DNA from: Streptomyces sp. CoH27
Lineage (GTDB): Bacteria > Actinomycetota > Actinomycetes > Streptomycetales > Streptomycetaceae
Assembly (NCBI RefSeq): GCF_020181035.1
Contig: NZ_JAIQYY010000014.1
Span: 1-64,000, forward strand
Length of the DNA: 64,000 nt
Reading direction: 5' to 3'
The notes beneath the pieces were generated by a model, which was not told the DNA's origin, did no database searches, and saw nothing but the letters and a program-made list of their open reading frames with translations. Shown here piece by piece: positions 18,288-26,343 of the stretch; the first letter of the stretch is position 1; every line of letters starts with the position of its first letter. Both the position numbers and the translations under genes were made by a program.

Positions 18288-18294
18288 AGTGGGC

Positions 18295-18390
18295 ATGCTC
18301 GCGAACTTGGCATTCACCTCGACCCGCACCGCCGGGTCCCTCGGTGCTGCCCGGTCCCGCTGTAGCTGTTGTCGCTGTTGCAGCTGTTGA
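18295..18390 (+). CDS. 31-residue cysteine-rich leader peptide (putative cysteine attenuator)
   Basis: The frame ATG CTC GCG AAC ... ends in a run encoding CSCCRCCSC followed by TGA, six cysteines in the last nine codons. It begins 7 nt after a -10-like box, with no Shine-Dalgarno site, so it is predicted to be translated leaderlessly. It lies 97 nt upstream of the cysteine dioxygenase gene on the same strand. Polycysteine, leaderless short ORFs are established cysteine-responsive attenuators in mycobacteria: when Cys-tRNA is scarce, ribosomes stall at the Cys codons and downstream translation is freed. The same logic probably applies here. The peptide itself is probably not functional. Confidence 0.8.
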   Translation: MLANLAFTSTRTAGSLGAARSRCSCCRCCSC

Positions 18391-18432
18391 GCCACACCTC
18401 GCTCCGGCTGTGAGCCGTGTCCCCCGTGACGC

Positions 18433-18480
18433 GGTTCGTGTTCTCCGTTCCCTCTGGCCTTCTTTCACTGAGGAACCACC
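18433..18480 (+). promoter_or_regulatory. Possible ribosome-site-sequestering stem before the cysteine dioxygenase gene
   Basis: GGTTC (18433-18437, with GC at 18431-18432) can pair with GAACC (18473-18477, with ACCGC following), which includes part of the AGGAA Shine-Dalgarno stretch of the dioxygenase gene. This would mask the ribosome site unless ribosomes stalled on the leader Cys codons change the folding. It was found by eye; no energy was computed. Confidence 0.3.
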
Positions 18481-18487
18481 GCACCCC

Positions 18488-18982
18488 ATGAACAGCGACA
18501 ACGACCTCCAGATCGCCGGCGACATCCTCGAAGTCCCGCACCTGCTCCAGCCGCCGCGCGAGCACCCTGTCACGGTGGCCGAGTTCGTGGGCCTCGCGCG
18601 CGCGATCGCCGCCGACCGCTCCCAGTGGGCCCATCTCGTCCGCTACGACGCCACGACCCGCTGGTACCACCGGCTGCGCACCGGTCCCGGTTACGAGGTG
18701 TGGCTGCTGAGCTGGGTGCCCGGTCAGGGCAGCGGGCTGCACGACCACGGCCGCTCCTCCGGTGTCCTCACCGTCCTGGAGGGCACCCTGACCGAGCGCA
18801 CGGAACGCGGCACGCGCGCGTTGGCGGCGGGCGCACAGAGGGTGTTCGCGCCGGGGTACGTCCACGAGGTCGTCAACGACGCACTGGAGCCGGCGGTCAG
18901 CCTGCACGTGTACCACCCGGGCCTGACCCAGATGCCGATGCACACCTCCCCGCACTGCGAAGCTCGTCCGGTGACTGCCTGA
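18488..18982 (+). CDS. Cysteine dioxygenase-family cupin protein
   Basis: Cysteine dioxygenase oxidises L-cysteine with O2 to cysteine sulfinate, controlling cysteine level and feeding taurine/sulfate metabolism. The 164-residue cupin contains the iron-ligand motif GLHDHGRSSGVLTVLEG and a second His in FAPGYVHEVVNDA, then the SLHVYHPGL strand near the end, as in bacterial family members. The ATG at 18488 follows TGAGGAA by about 11 nt. A cysteine-rich leader ORF lies just upstream on the same transcript, which strongly supports a cysteine-related function. A related thiol dioxygenase activity (for example on 3-mercaptopropionate) remains possible. fbiA starts 34 bp downstream. Confidence 0.88.
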   Translation: MNSDNDLQIAGDILEVPHLLQPPREHPVTVAEFVGLARAIAADRSQWAHLVRYDATTRWYHRLRTGPGYEVWLLSWVPGQGSGLHDHGRSSGVLTVLEGTLTERTERGTRALAAGAQRVFAPGYVHEVVNDALEPAVSLHVYHPGLTQMPMHTSPHCEARPVTA

Positions 18983-19016
18983 CGCGTTGTCGTACCCGCC
19001 TGCGACACTTGGCCCC

Positions 19017-19976
19017 ATGCGCATTGTGGTTCTGGCAGGCGGCATCGGCGGTGCCCGTTTCCTGCGCGGTCTGAAGCGGGCCGTGCCGGACGCGGAGATC
19101 ACGGTGATCGGCAACACCGGCGACGACATCCACCTCTTCGGGCTGAAGGTCTGCCCGGACCTCGACACGGTGATGTACACGCTGGGCGACGGCATCAACG
19201 AGGAGCAGGGCTGGGGGCGGGCCGACGAGACCTTCCGTCTCAAGGAGGAGCTGGCGGCCTACGGCGTCGGACCCGAGTGGTTCGGCCTAGGCGACCGGGA
19301 CTTCGCCACGCACATCGTGCGGACGCAGATGCTCGGCGCGGGCTATCCGCTCAGCGCGGTCACCGAGGCGCTGTGCGACCGCTGGCAGCCGGGCGTGAAG
19401 CTGATCCCGATGACCGACGACCGCGTGGAGACCCACGTGGCCGTGGACGTGGACGGCGAGCGCAAGGCGGTCCATTTCCAGGAGTACTGGGTACGGCTGC
19501 GCGCCGAGGTCCCGGCTGAGGCGATCGTGCCCGTCGGCGCCGAGCAGGCCAAGCCGGCGCCCGGCGTGCTGGAGGCCATCGCGGCGGCGGACGTCATCCT
19601 CTTCCCGCCGTCCAACCCGGTCGTGTCCATCGGCACCATCCTCGCCGTGCCCGGCATCCGGGAGGCGATCGCGGAGGCGGGCGTGCCGGTGGTGGGCCTG
19701 TCCCCCATCGTCGGGGACGCGCCCGTGCGCGGGATGGCGGACAAGGTGCTCGCCGCGGTCGGTGTGGAGTCCACGGCCGCCGCGGTCGCCGAGCACTACG
19801 GCTCCGGCCTGCTGGACGGCTGGCTGGTCGACACCGTGGACGCGGGCGCGGTCGAGCGGGTCGAGGCGGACGGCATCCGCTGCCGGGCCGTACCGCTGAT
19901 GATGACCGACGTCGAAGCGGCCGCGCAGATGGCGCGGGAGGCGCTGGCGCTGGCCGAGGAGGTGCGGGGAGCGTGA
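19017..19976 (+). CDS. fbiA: Coenzyme F420 biosynthesis: (dehydro)F420-0 synthase
   Basis: FbiA (CofD family) transfers the phosphoenolpyruvyl/lactyl-phosphate unit from an activated guanosine donor to 7,8-didemethyl-8-hydroxy-5-deazariboflavin (Fo), making dehydro-F420-0. The 319-residue protein begins with MRIVVLAGGIGGARFLRGL and has the donor-site stretches IGNTGDDIHLFGL and CPDLDTVMYTLGD, all typical. The ATG at 19017 is chosen because this motif starts the family. There is no Shine-Dalgarno site, and a GACACT -10-like box lies 7 nt before it, so it may have its own leaderless transcript. Its stop overlaps the fbiB start by 4 bp. Confidence 0.95.
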   Translation: MRIVVLAGGIGGARFLRGLKRAVPDAEITVIGNTGDDIHLFGLKVCPDLDTVMYTLGDGINEEQGWGRADETFRLKEELAAYGVGPEWFGLGDRDFATHIVRTQMLGAGYPLSAVTEALCDRWQPGVKLIPMTDDRVETHVAVDVDGERKAVHFQEYWVRLRAEVPAEAIVPVGAEQAKPAPGVLEAIAAADVILFPPSNPVVSIGTILAVPGIREAIAEAGVPVVGLSPIVGDAPVRGMADKVLAAVGVESTAAAVAEHYGSGLLDGWLVDTVDAGAVERVEADGIRCRAVPLMMTDVEAAAQMAREALALAEEVRGA

Positions 19977-21298
19977 GCGAGGACCGCCCGGAACCCACGG
20001 CGCATCCGCAGTACACGGTCCGGGCCCTGTCCGGCATCCCCGAGGTGCAGCCGGGCGACGACCTCGCCAAGCTGATCGCCGCCACCGAGCCGGGCCTGGC
20101 CGACGGGGACGTGGTGATCGTCACCTCCAAGATCGTCTCCAAGGCCGAGGGCCGGATCATGGAGGCCGCCGACCGGGAGGCGGCCATCGACGCCGAGACG
20201 GTCCGGGTGGTGGCCCGGCGCGGCACGCTGCGCATCGTGGAGAACCGGCAGGGCCTGGTCATGGCCGCTGCCGGGGTCGACGCCTCCAACACCCCCGCGG
20301 GCACGGTGCTGTTGCTGCCCGAGGACCCGGACGCGTCCGCGCGCGCCATCCGCGACGGCCTGCGCGCCACTCTCGGTGTCGACGTGGGCGTGCTCGTCAC
20401 CGACACCTTCGGGCGACCCTGGCGCTCGGGGCTCACGGACGTGGCGATCGGCGCCGCCGGCGTGCGCGTGCTGGACGATCTGCGCGGGGGCACGGACGCG
20501 TACGGCAATCCGCTCAGCGCGACGATCGTGGCCACGGCGGACGAACTGGCCGCCGCGGGAGACCTGGTCAAGGGCAAGGCGACGGGCCTGCCGGTGGCCG
20601 TGGTGCGCGGACTGCCCCATGTCGTCGGCGGGGAGCAGGAGGAGGGCGCGCGGGCGCTGGTGCGCGACCCGCACAGCGACATGTTCCGGCTCGGCACCTC
20701 CGAGGCGGTCCGCGAGGCGGTGACCCAGCGGCGTACGGTCCGGGCCTTCACCGACCAGCCGGTGGACCCCGGGGCGGTACGGCGCGCGGTGGCGGCGGCG
20801 GCGACCGCACCGGCGCCGCACCACACCACGCCGTGGCGGTTCGTGCTGCTGGAGTCGGCGGAGTCCCGCACCCGGCTGCTGGACGCGATGCAGGACGCCT
20901 GGATCGCCGATCTGCGACGGGACGGCAAGAGCGAGGAGTCCATCGCGAAGCGGGTGCGCCGCGGCGACGTGCTGCGGGGCGCGCCGTATCTGGTCGTGCC
21001 GTGCCTGGTCATGGACGGCTCGCACCACTACGGGGACGCGCGGCGGGACAGCGCCGAGCGGGAGATGTTCGTCGTCGCGACGGGCGCGGGCGTGCAGAAC
21101 CTCCTTGTCGCGCTGGCCGGGGAGCGGCTGGGGTCGGCGTGGGTGTCGTCCACGATGTTCTGCCGGGACGTGGTGCGCGAGGTGCTGGACCTGCCGGCGG
21201 AGTGGGAGCCGATGGGTGCGGTAGCCGTCGGGCATCCGGCGGAGGAACCGCGTCCTCGGCCGGAGCGGGACGCGGCGGCGTTCATCGAGGTGCGGTGA
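19973..21298 (+). CDS. fbiB: Bifunctional F420-0:gamma-glutamyl ligase / dehydro-F420-0 reductase
   Basis: FbiB adds glutamates to F420-0 and, through its C-terminal FMN domain, reduces dehydro-F420-0 to F420-0. The 441 residues divide into an N-terminal CofE ligase domain (about 10-240: LIAATEPGLADGDVVIVTSKIVSKAEGR split by a loop, and DTFGRPWRSGLTDVAIG) and a C-terminal nitroreductase-like domain (about 245-435: RRTVRAFTDQPVD, PAPHHTTPWRFVLL, GAGVQNLLVALAGERLGSAW). The fused form is the actinobacterial one. The GTG at 19973 overlaps the fbiA stop (GTGA), indicating translational coupling. Confidence 0.95.
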   Translation: MSEDRPEPTAHPQYTVRALSGIPEVQPGDDLAKLIAATEPGLADGDVVIVTSKIVSKAEGRIMEAADREAAIDAETVRVVARRGTLRIVENRQGLVMAAAGVDASNTPAGTVLLLPEDPDASARAIRDGLRATLGVDVGVLVTDTFGRPWRSGLTDVAIGAAGVRVLDDLRGGTDAYGNPLSATIVATADELAAAGDLVKGKATGLPVAVVRGLPHVVGGEQEEGARALVRDPHSDMFRLGTSEAVREAVTQRRTVRAFTDQPVDPGAVRRAVAAAATAPAPHHTTPWRFVLLESAESRTRLLDAMQDAWIADLRRDGKSEESIAKRVRRGDVLRGAPYLVVPCLVMDGSHHYGDARRDSAEREMFVVATGAGVQNLLVALAGERLGSAWVSSTMFCRDVVREVLDLPAEWEPMGAVAVGHPAEEPRPRPERDAAAFIEVR

Positions 21299-21388
21299 GT
21301 TCGCCGTATGCGTTCCGCCGCGAACGCCTAGTCTCGTAGGGACGCATCCCTCGGCTCCCTGTCCCTCTTCTCTCTCTGGACCTCACTC

Positions 21389-22411
21389 GTGGCAGGACGT
21401 TTCCCTCAGCGGCCCACCCGCACGACCGTGCGCGGCGGGCATGTCGGCGTGCCGACGGGGGCAGCCGCCGGGATACCCCGGCAGGCGGCGGCGCCCGCGC
21501 GGGTACGGCGGTGGGTGCCGGACGGGCCGCTCGATCTCGGGCTGGTGCTCGGACCGCTGCGGCGCGGGCCGGCCGACCCCACGTTCCGGGCCACACCGGA
21601 CGGCTCCGTGTGGCGGGCCTGCCGCACGCCCGCCGGGCCGGGGACGCTGCGGGTGCGCGCGTACGGCGGTGAGGTGTGCGGTGCGGCCTGGGGGCCGGGG
21701 GCCGAGTGGCTGCTGGACCAGTTGCCCGAGTTGCTGGGCGCGGCCGACGATCCGGAGGCGTTCGTGCCCCGGCACCGGGTGGTGGCGCTGGCGCGGCACC
21801 GGCGGCCGGGGCTGCGGCTGACGCGGACCGGGCTGGTGCTGGAGTCGTTGATCCCGTCGGTGCTGGAGCAGAAGGTCACGACCGACGAGGCGTACCGGGC
21901 GTGGCGGTTGCTCGTGCGGAGGTTCGGGGAGCCGGCGCCGGGGCCCGCCGGGGCGTTCGAGCGGCCGATGTGGGTCATGCCGGCGGCGCGGACGTGGGCC
22001 CTGATTCCCTCCTGGGAGTGGCACCGGGCGGGGGTCGACGACAAGCGGGCTTCCACGATTCTGCGGGCCGTACGGGTCGCTGCGCGGCTGGAGCAGGCGG
22101 TGGGGATGCCGGCGGTCGAGGCGCGGGCGCGGTTGGAGGTCGTGCCGGGGGTGGGGCCGTGGACGTCGGCGGAGGTGGTGCAGCGCAGTCATGGGGCGGC
22201 GGACGAGGTGACCGTCGGGGATCTGCATCTGCCGGGGATCGTGGGGTGGGCGCTGGCGGGGGACCGGCATGCCGACGACACGGAGATGCTGCGCTTGCTT
22301 GAGCCGTATGCCGGGCAGCGGCATCGTGCGGCTCGGTTGATCCTGCTGAGCGGTCAGGTACCGGCTCGGCGTGCCCCGAAGATGCCCCGGGTGGACATCG
22401 GGTTGCTCTGA
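21389..22411 (+). CDS. DNA-3-methyladenine glycosylase / AlkA-like HhH-GPD protein
   Basis: The 340-residue protein fits AlkA-type base-excision glycosylases. The helix-hairpin-helix is visible as LEVVPGVGPWTSAEVVQ, followed by the loop VTVGDLHLPG that supplies the expected catalytic Asp. An earlier LESLIPSVLEQKVT helix and the PSVLEQKV stretch are also family-typical. The N-terminal 45 residues are basic and low in complexity. It probably removes alkylated bases from DNA. The GTG start at 21389 has no strong Shine-Dalgarno site. The gene is the last rightward gene of this block and ends in a perfect hairpin. Confidence 0.85.
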   Translation: MAGRFPQRPTRTTVRGGHVGVPTGAAAGIPRQAAAPARVRRWVPDGPLDLGLVLGPLRRGPADPTFRATPDGSVWRACRTPAGPGTLRVRAYGGEVCGAAWGPGAEWLLDQLPELLGAADDPEAFVPRHRVVALARHRRPGLRLTRTGLVLESLIPSVLEQKVTTDEAYRAWRLLVRRFGEPAPGPAGAFERPMWVMPAARTWALIPSWEWHRAGVDDKRASTILRAVRVAARLEQAVGMPAVEARARLEVVPGVGPWTSAEVVQRSHGAADEVTVGDLHLPGIVGWALAGDRHADDTEMLRLLEPYAGQRHRAARLILLSGQVPARRAPKMPRVDIGLL

Positions 22412-22414
22412 GAA

Positions 22415-22442
22415 GTTCCCGCGCCCGAAGGGGCGCGGGAAC
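22415..22442 (+). terminator. Terminator of the DNA glycosylase gene
   Basis: GTTCCCGCGCCC (22415-22426) pairs perfectly with GGGCGCGGGAAC (22431-22442) across a 4-nt loop, starting 4 nt after the stop codon. The distal arm is also the first part of the repeat element that follows. Confidence 0.75.
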
Positions 22443-22626
22443 TGCGCGAACAGCACCCGCCGGACCGCAGACGACAACGCGCCCGCGGAACCCGACGGAA
22501 ATCGGGGGCTGGGGGCACAACCCCCCAGGGCGCGGGGAACTGCGCGAGCAGCCCCCGCGCGGCCGCAGACGACAACGCACGCGGCGGACCCCGACGGAAA
22601 TCGGGGGCTGGGGGCGCAGCCCTCAA
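22431..22626. repeat. Two tandem copies of a roughly 98-bp intergenic repeat
   Basis: Units 22431-22527 and 22528-22626 share GGGCGCGGG(G)AACTGCGCGA, then CGCAGACGACAACGC and CGACGGAAATCGGGGGCTGG, with scattered differences. The core GCGCGGGGAACTGCGCGA is familiar to me as a dispersed intergenic element in Streptomyces genomes. It fills the space between two convergent genes. Confidence 0.7.
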
Positions 22627-22650
22627 GGGCGGCCCCCAGGTTCCCCTGAG

Positions 22651-23733
22651 CTACTGGTCGGACGAGAAGCGGAGCGCCTTCGCCGGGATGTGGGCGTCGC
22701 ACCACACCCGCACGCCCTCGCGGAGCTCGTTGTCAGGGCCGACGACCGCGCCGTCGCCGACGACCGTGCCGGTGAGGACGGAGCGTTCGCCCACGCGGGC
22801 CTTGCTGCCGATCAGGGAGTCGGTGACGACCGCGCCCGCTTCGATGACGGCGCCCGGGAGGATCGTGGAGCCGGACACGCGAGCGCCCTCGGCCACGAAC
22901 GCGCCCTCGCCCACCACCGTGCCGTCCGTCAGCTTGGCGTCGGGGGCCACCGTGGCCGTGGGGAGGACGAGGCTGTCGCCGCAGCGGCCGGGGACGGCGG
23001 GGGACGGGGCACGGCCCAGGACCAGGTCCGCCGAGCCGCGGACGAAGGCCCCGGGGGTGCCCAGGTCCAGCCAGTACGTGGAGTCGACCATGCCCTGGAG
23101 GTGGGCACCGGCGGCGAGGAGGTCCGGGAACGTCTCGCGTTCCACCGAGACCGGGCGGCCCAGCGGGATCGTGTCGATGACCGAGCGGCGGAAGACGTAC
23201 GCCCCCGCGTTGATCTGGTCGGTGACGATCTCCTCGGGCGTCTGCGGCTTCTCCAGGAAGGCCAGGACACGGCCCGTCTCGTCCGTCGGGACCAGACCGA
23301 AGGCGCGCGGGTCCGCCACCTTCGTCAGGTGCAGGGACACGTCCGCGCCCGTGGACTGGTGGGTGTCGACCAGGGCCTTGATGTCGAGGCCGGTCAGAAT
23401 GTCGCCGTTGAAGATCAGGACCGGCTCGTCCGGACCGGAGTGCAGCCGCGAGGCGACGTTGCGGATCGCGCCGCCGGTGCCGAGGGGCTCCTCCTCCGTC
23501 ACGTACTCGATGCTCAGGCCGAGGGAGGAGCCGTCGCCGAAGTACGGCTCGAAGACCTCGGCCAGATAGCTGGTGGCGAGGACGATGTGGTCCACGCCCG
23601 CCGCCTTGGCCCGCGCCAGCTGGTGCGTGAGGAACGGCACGCCGGCGGCCGGAACCATGGGCTTGGGTGTGTGCACCGTCAGCGGACGCAGCCGGGTGCC
23701 TTTGCCACCGACCAGGAGGATCGCTTCTGTCAC
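22651..23733 (-). CDS. Sugar-nucleotidyltransferase, probable mannose-1-phosphate guanylyltransferase
   Basis: This 360-residue enzyme activates a sugar-1-phosphate with an NTP; the neighbouring manA and manB make GDP-mannose the likely product. The N-terminal Rossmann-like domain starts MTEAILLVGGKGTRLRPLT and contains PKPMVPAAG and the metal-site FNGDIL. The C-terminal 110 residues form hexapeptide repeats of a left-handed beta-helix (DGTVVGEGAFVAEGARVSGS, IGSKARVGERS). The GTG at 23733 is the start expected from family alignment; its Shine-Dalgarno site is weak. Glucose-1-phosphate thymidylyl- or adenylyltransferase activity cannot be excluded from sequence alone. Confidence 0.85.
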   Translation of the reverse strand: MTEAILLVGGKGTRLRPLTVHTPKPMVPAAGVPFLTHQLARAKAAGVDHIVLATSYLAEVFEPYFGDGSSLGLSIEYVTEEEPLGTGGAIRNVASRLHSGPDEPVLIFNGDILTGLDIKALVDTHQSTGADVSLHLTKVADPRAFGLVPTDETGRVLAFLEKPQTPEEIVTDQINAGAYVFRRSVIDTIPLGRPVSVERETFPDLLAAGAHLQGMVDSTYWLDLGTPGAFVRGSADLVLGRAPSPAVPGRCGDSLVLPTATVAPDAKLTDGTVVGEGAFVAEGARVSGSTILPGAVIEAGAVVTDSLIGSKARVGERSVLTGTVVGDGAVVGPDNELREGVRVWCDAHIPAKALRFSSDQ

Positions 23734-24286
23734 CTGTCGTCTCTGCTTTCTTCCTGCCGGGACCGGTCGAACTACTCGTACCACTCGTTTCGGTTTCGGC
23801 CGGTCAGTGTATGCAGACCGTAGCGACGGCGCCCTTGACGACCGCGCGGTTTTCCACGAGATCGGTAAAAGGACGGTGTGAGACCGGCGCGCCCGGCCGA
23901 CAGGGGTGAACTTTATCCTCCGCGGCGGAAGGGGCCGAACCGAGCTGCGTATAAAGGGACTTGCCCGGGCACTCAGTGGCAAATCCGCCCCGATGGCCGG
24001 AGATCACATTCAGTCGTACGCTCTTGTCTTCGGGGAGAGGTTGCCACCGCCCGACGTGAGATATGTCCTTCCCCGCGGACCGGCTTCGCCACACCACCCG
24101 CCCGGCCCTCGTAGAGGGTTCCGCACGTGTTGACGAGGGCGTTGCAGCCGATGTCCCGCCGGCCCATGCTCGTGACGCGGTAGCGGTGGGTACCGCGAAT
24201 GGCGGAGGGGGCCCGGGAGCAGCTGTACTTGTTGTCCGAGACCGGTTCCAGGCGCGGAACGCAGGGCAGCACGTACCCTTTTCCGG
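23734..24286. other. Divergent non-coding region between the nucleotidyltransferase and TIGR03089 genes
   Basis: No gene is supported across these 553 bp, and base composition is lower in G+C than in the flanking genes. On the right a TACCCT -10-like box (24274-24279) lies 7 nt before the GTG of the TIGR03089 gene, suggesting a leaderless start. No clear -35 is seen, and I cannot place the leftward promoter confidently. Confidence 0.45.
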
Positions 24287-25042
24287 GTGAACGCCACCGA
24301 TCGCACCCCTGCCGACCTGCTGGCTTCCGCGCTCGCCGCGGACCCCGGCCGCCCGCTGGTGACCTTCTACGACGACGCCACGGGCGAACGCGTCGAACTG
24401 TCCGTGGCCACCTTCGCCAACTGGGTGGCCAAGACGGCGAACCTCCTTCAGGGCGACCTCGCCGTCGAGCCCGGCGACCGGGTCGCGCTGCTGCTGCCGG
24501 CGCACTGGCAGACGGCGGTGTGGCTGCTGGCGTGTTCGTCGGTGGGGGCCGTCGCCGATGTGGGCGGGGAGCCCTCCGTGGCCGACGTCGTGGTCAGCGG
24601 GCCGGACGCGCTGGACGCGGCGCGGGCGTGCCGGGGAGAGCGGGTCGCTCTCGCGCTACGGCCGCTGGGCGGGCGGTTTCCGCAGACGCCGGACGGGTTC
24701 GTCGACTACGCCGTGGAAGTGCCGGCGCAGGGGGACCGGTTCGCGCCGTTCGCTCCGGTGGACCCGGAGGAGCCCGCGCTCATCGTCGCCGGGGCGGAGT
24801 TCAGCGGGGCCGAGGTCACGCAGAAGGCTGTCGCCGACGCGGCGGGGCTGGAGCTGACGGGGCCCGGGTCGCGGATGCTGTCGGGGCTGCCGTACGACAC
24901 ATGGGAGGGGCTCAGCGCGGGGCTTTTCTCGCCGCTCGCCTCCGGCGGGTCCGTGGTGCTGTGCCGGAATCTGGACCGTCTGGACGAGGAGGCTCTCGCC
25001 AAGCGGATCGAGAGCGAGCGGGTGACGTCGGTACGGCGGTGA
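24287..25042 (+). CDS. TIGR03089-family protein (truncated AMP-binding-like)
   Basis: The 251-residue protein matches the small actinobacterial TIGR03089 family. Its N-terminal part resembles the beginning of acyl-CoA synthetases (TPADLLASALAADPGRPLVTF, then LAVEPGDRVALLLPAHWQTA and the following WLLACSSVGAVAD), but the protein stops before the ATP-binding P-loop and the C-terminal lid of adenylating enzymes. It is probably not an adenylate-forming enzyme. Its position directly upstream of an LCP cluster is conserved from memory in Streptomyces. The GTG at 24287 has no Shine-Dalgarno site and sits 7 nt after a -10-like box. Confidence 0.85.
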   Translation: MNATDRTPADLLASALAADPGRPLVTFYDDATGERVELSVATFANWVAKTANLLQGDLAVEPGDRVALLLPAHWQTAVWLLACSSVGAVADVGGEPSVADVVVSGPDALDAARACRGERVALALRPLGGRFPQTPDGFVDYAVEVPAQGDRFAPFAPVDPEEPALIVAGAEFSGAEVTQKAVADAAGLELTGPGSRMLSGLPYDTWEGLSAGLFSPLASGGSVVLCRNLDRLDEEALAKRIESERVTSVRR

Positions 25043-25153
25043 TCGCCGTCGTAACCCACTTGGAGTAGCTGAGGGCGCCACCCGCCCCTCCTCCCGCCAT
25101 CGTCGTAGGAGCAGCACGTTCCGCTCGTACGCCGATGAGGGGGTGCCCCGCCC

Positions 25154-26296
25154 GTGACCGACACCGTAGACAGGGCCCCCGGTCCCGGTCTCGGGGCCTC
25201 GGCCACCGGGGACGGGCTGGTGCGGCGGCGTCGGCGGCGGTGGGCGCAGGGAGTGGCGCTCGGGCTGGCCGGGGCCGTCGCGGTGGCCGGCGGGACCGGC
25301 TGGGCGCTGTACGCCAAGCTCGATGCCAACATCACCCCGGACGACCCGGCCGCCCGGGAACTCGCCCGGTACGAGGCCGAGCGGCCCAGCGCGCTGGTGC
25401 GGGGCGCGCAGAACATTCTGCTGATCGGGTCCGACACCCGGGCCGGTGACGGGAACGCGGAGTACGGGCGGGATCTGGGCAGTGCGCGGTCGGACACGAC
25501 GATCTTGCTGCATCTGGCCGCGAACCGGCGCAGCGCCACCGCCGTGTCGTTGCCCAGGGATCTGATGGTGGACATCCCCGCGTGTCTGCGGGCGGACGGG
25601 AGCCGGAGCGAGCCGGTGTTCGCGATGTTCAACAGCGCCTTCTCGGTGGGCGGTTCGGCATGTTCGATCCGAACCGTCGAGAAGCTGACCGGCATCCGCG
25701 TCGACCATCACGTGGTCGTGGACTTCCGCGGGTTCAAGAAGATGGTGGACGCCGTCGACGGGGTGCAGGTCTGTCTGAACGAACCCATCGACGACAAGGC
25801 CGCCCGGCTGAAGCTGCCCGCGGGAAAGGTCATGCTGAACGGGGAAAAGGCGCTCGGGTATGTGCGGGCCCGCAAGTCGCTCGGCGACGGCAGCGACACC
25901 GAGCGGATGGAGCGCCAGCAGCGATTCCTCGGCGCGCTCGTCAACAAGATGCAGAGCGGTGACGTCCTGCTGAACCCGGGGAAGCTGTACCCGGTGCTGG
26001 ACGCGGCGACCTCCTCGCTGACCGCCGATCCGGAACTGGCGAGTTTGCGCGGCTTGTACCAGTTGGTGCGCGGGCTGCGCACGATCCCCATCGAACGGGT
26101 GCAGTTCCTGACGGTGCCGAGGGAGTCGTACGTCTACGACACCAATCGTGACCAACTCGTGGAGCCGGAGGCCGAGAAGCTGTTCGCGCGGTTGCGGGCC
26201 GATCAGCCCGTGGTGGTGACAAATGGGACGGGGGGTGCGCCTTCCCCCGCGCCGACCTTCCGCGGCAGTACCGCCGCCGAGCACGACTGCGCGTGA
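25154..26296 (+). CDS. LCP (LytR-CpsA-Psr) family protein, first of five
   Basis: LCP proteins attach undecaprenyl-linked glycopolymers such as teichoic or teichuronic-like polymers to peptidoglycan outside the membrane. This 380-residue member has a cytosolic basic start (VRRRRRRWAQG), a single membrane segment (about 31-54), and the LCP catalytic core (about 88-255) with NILLIGSDTRAGDGN, TAVSLPRDLMVDIP, VVDFRGFKKMVDAVDGV and the Arg-rich ALGYVRARKSLGDGSDTER stretch that coordinates the pyrophosphate. There is no LytR_C domain. The GTG at 25154 follows a GAGGGGG site. It is first in a rightward array of LCP genes. Confidence 0.93.
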   Translation: MTDTVDRAPGPGLGASATGDGLVRRRRRRWAQGVALGLAGAVAVAGGTGWALYAKLDANITPDDPAARELARYEAERPSALVRGAQNILLIGSDTRAGDGNAEYGRDLGSARSDTTILLHLAANRRSATAVSLPRDLMVDIPACLRADGSRSEPVFAMFNSAFSVGGSACSIRTVEKLTGIRVDHHVVVDFRGFKKMVDAVDGVQVCLNEPIDDKAARLKLPAGKVMLNGEKALGYVRARKSLGDGSDTERMERQQRFLGALVNKMQSGDVLLNPGKLYPVLDAATSSLTADPELASLRGLYQLVRGLRTIPIERVQFLTVPRESYVYDTNRDQLVEPEAEKLFARLRADQPVVVTNGTGGAPSPAPTFRGSTAAEHDCA

Positions 26297-26343
26297 GGCG
26301 CACCTCGGCGCGCCGGACTTCCGTTCAGAAAATGAGGGGGATT

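Noticed and set aside
17991..18395. 134-codon minus-strand open frame upstream of whiB
   Set aside because: It covers the promoters, the palindrome and the leader ORF, has irregular codon bias and no homologous feature; the regulatory reading is better supported.
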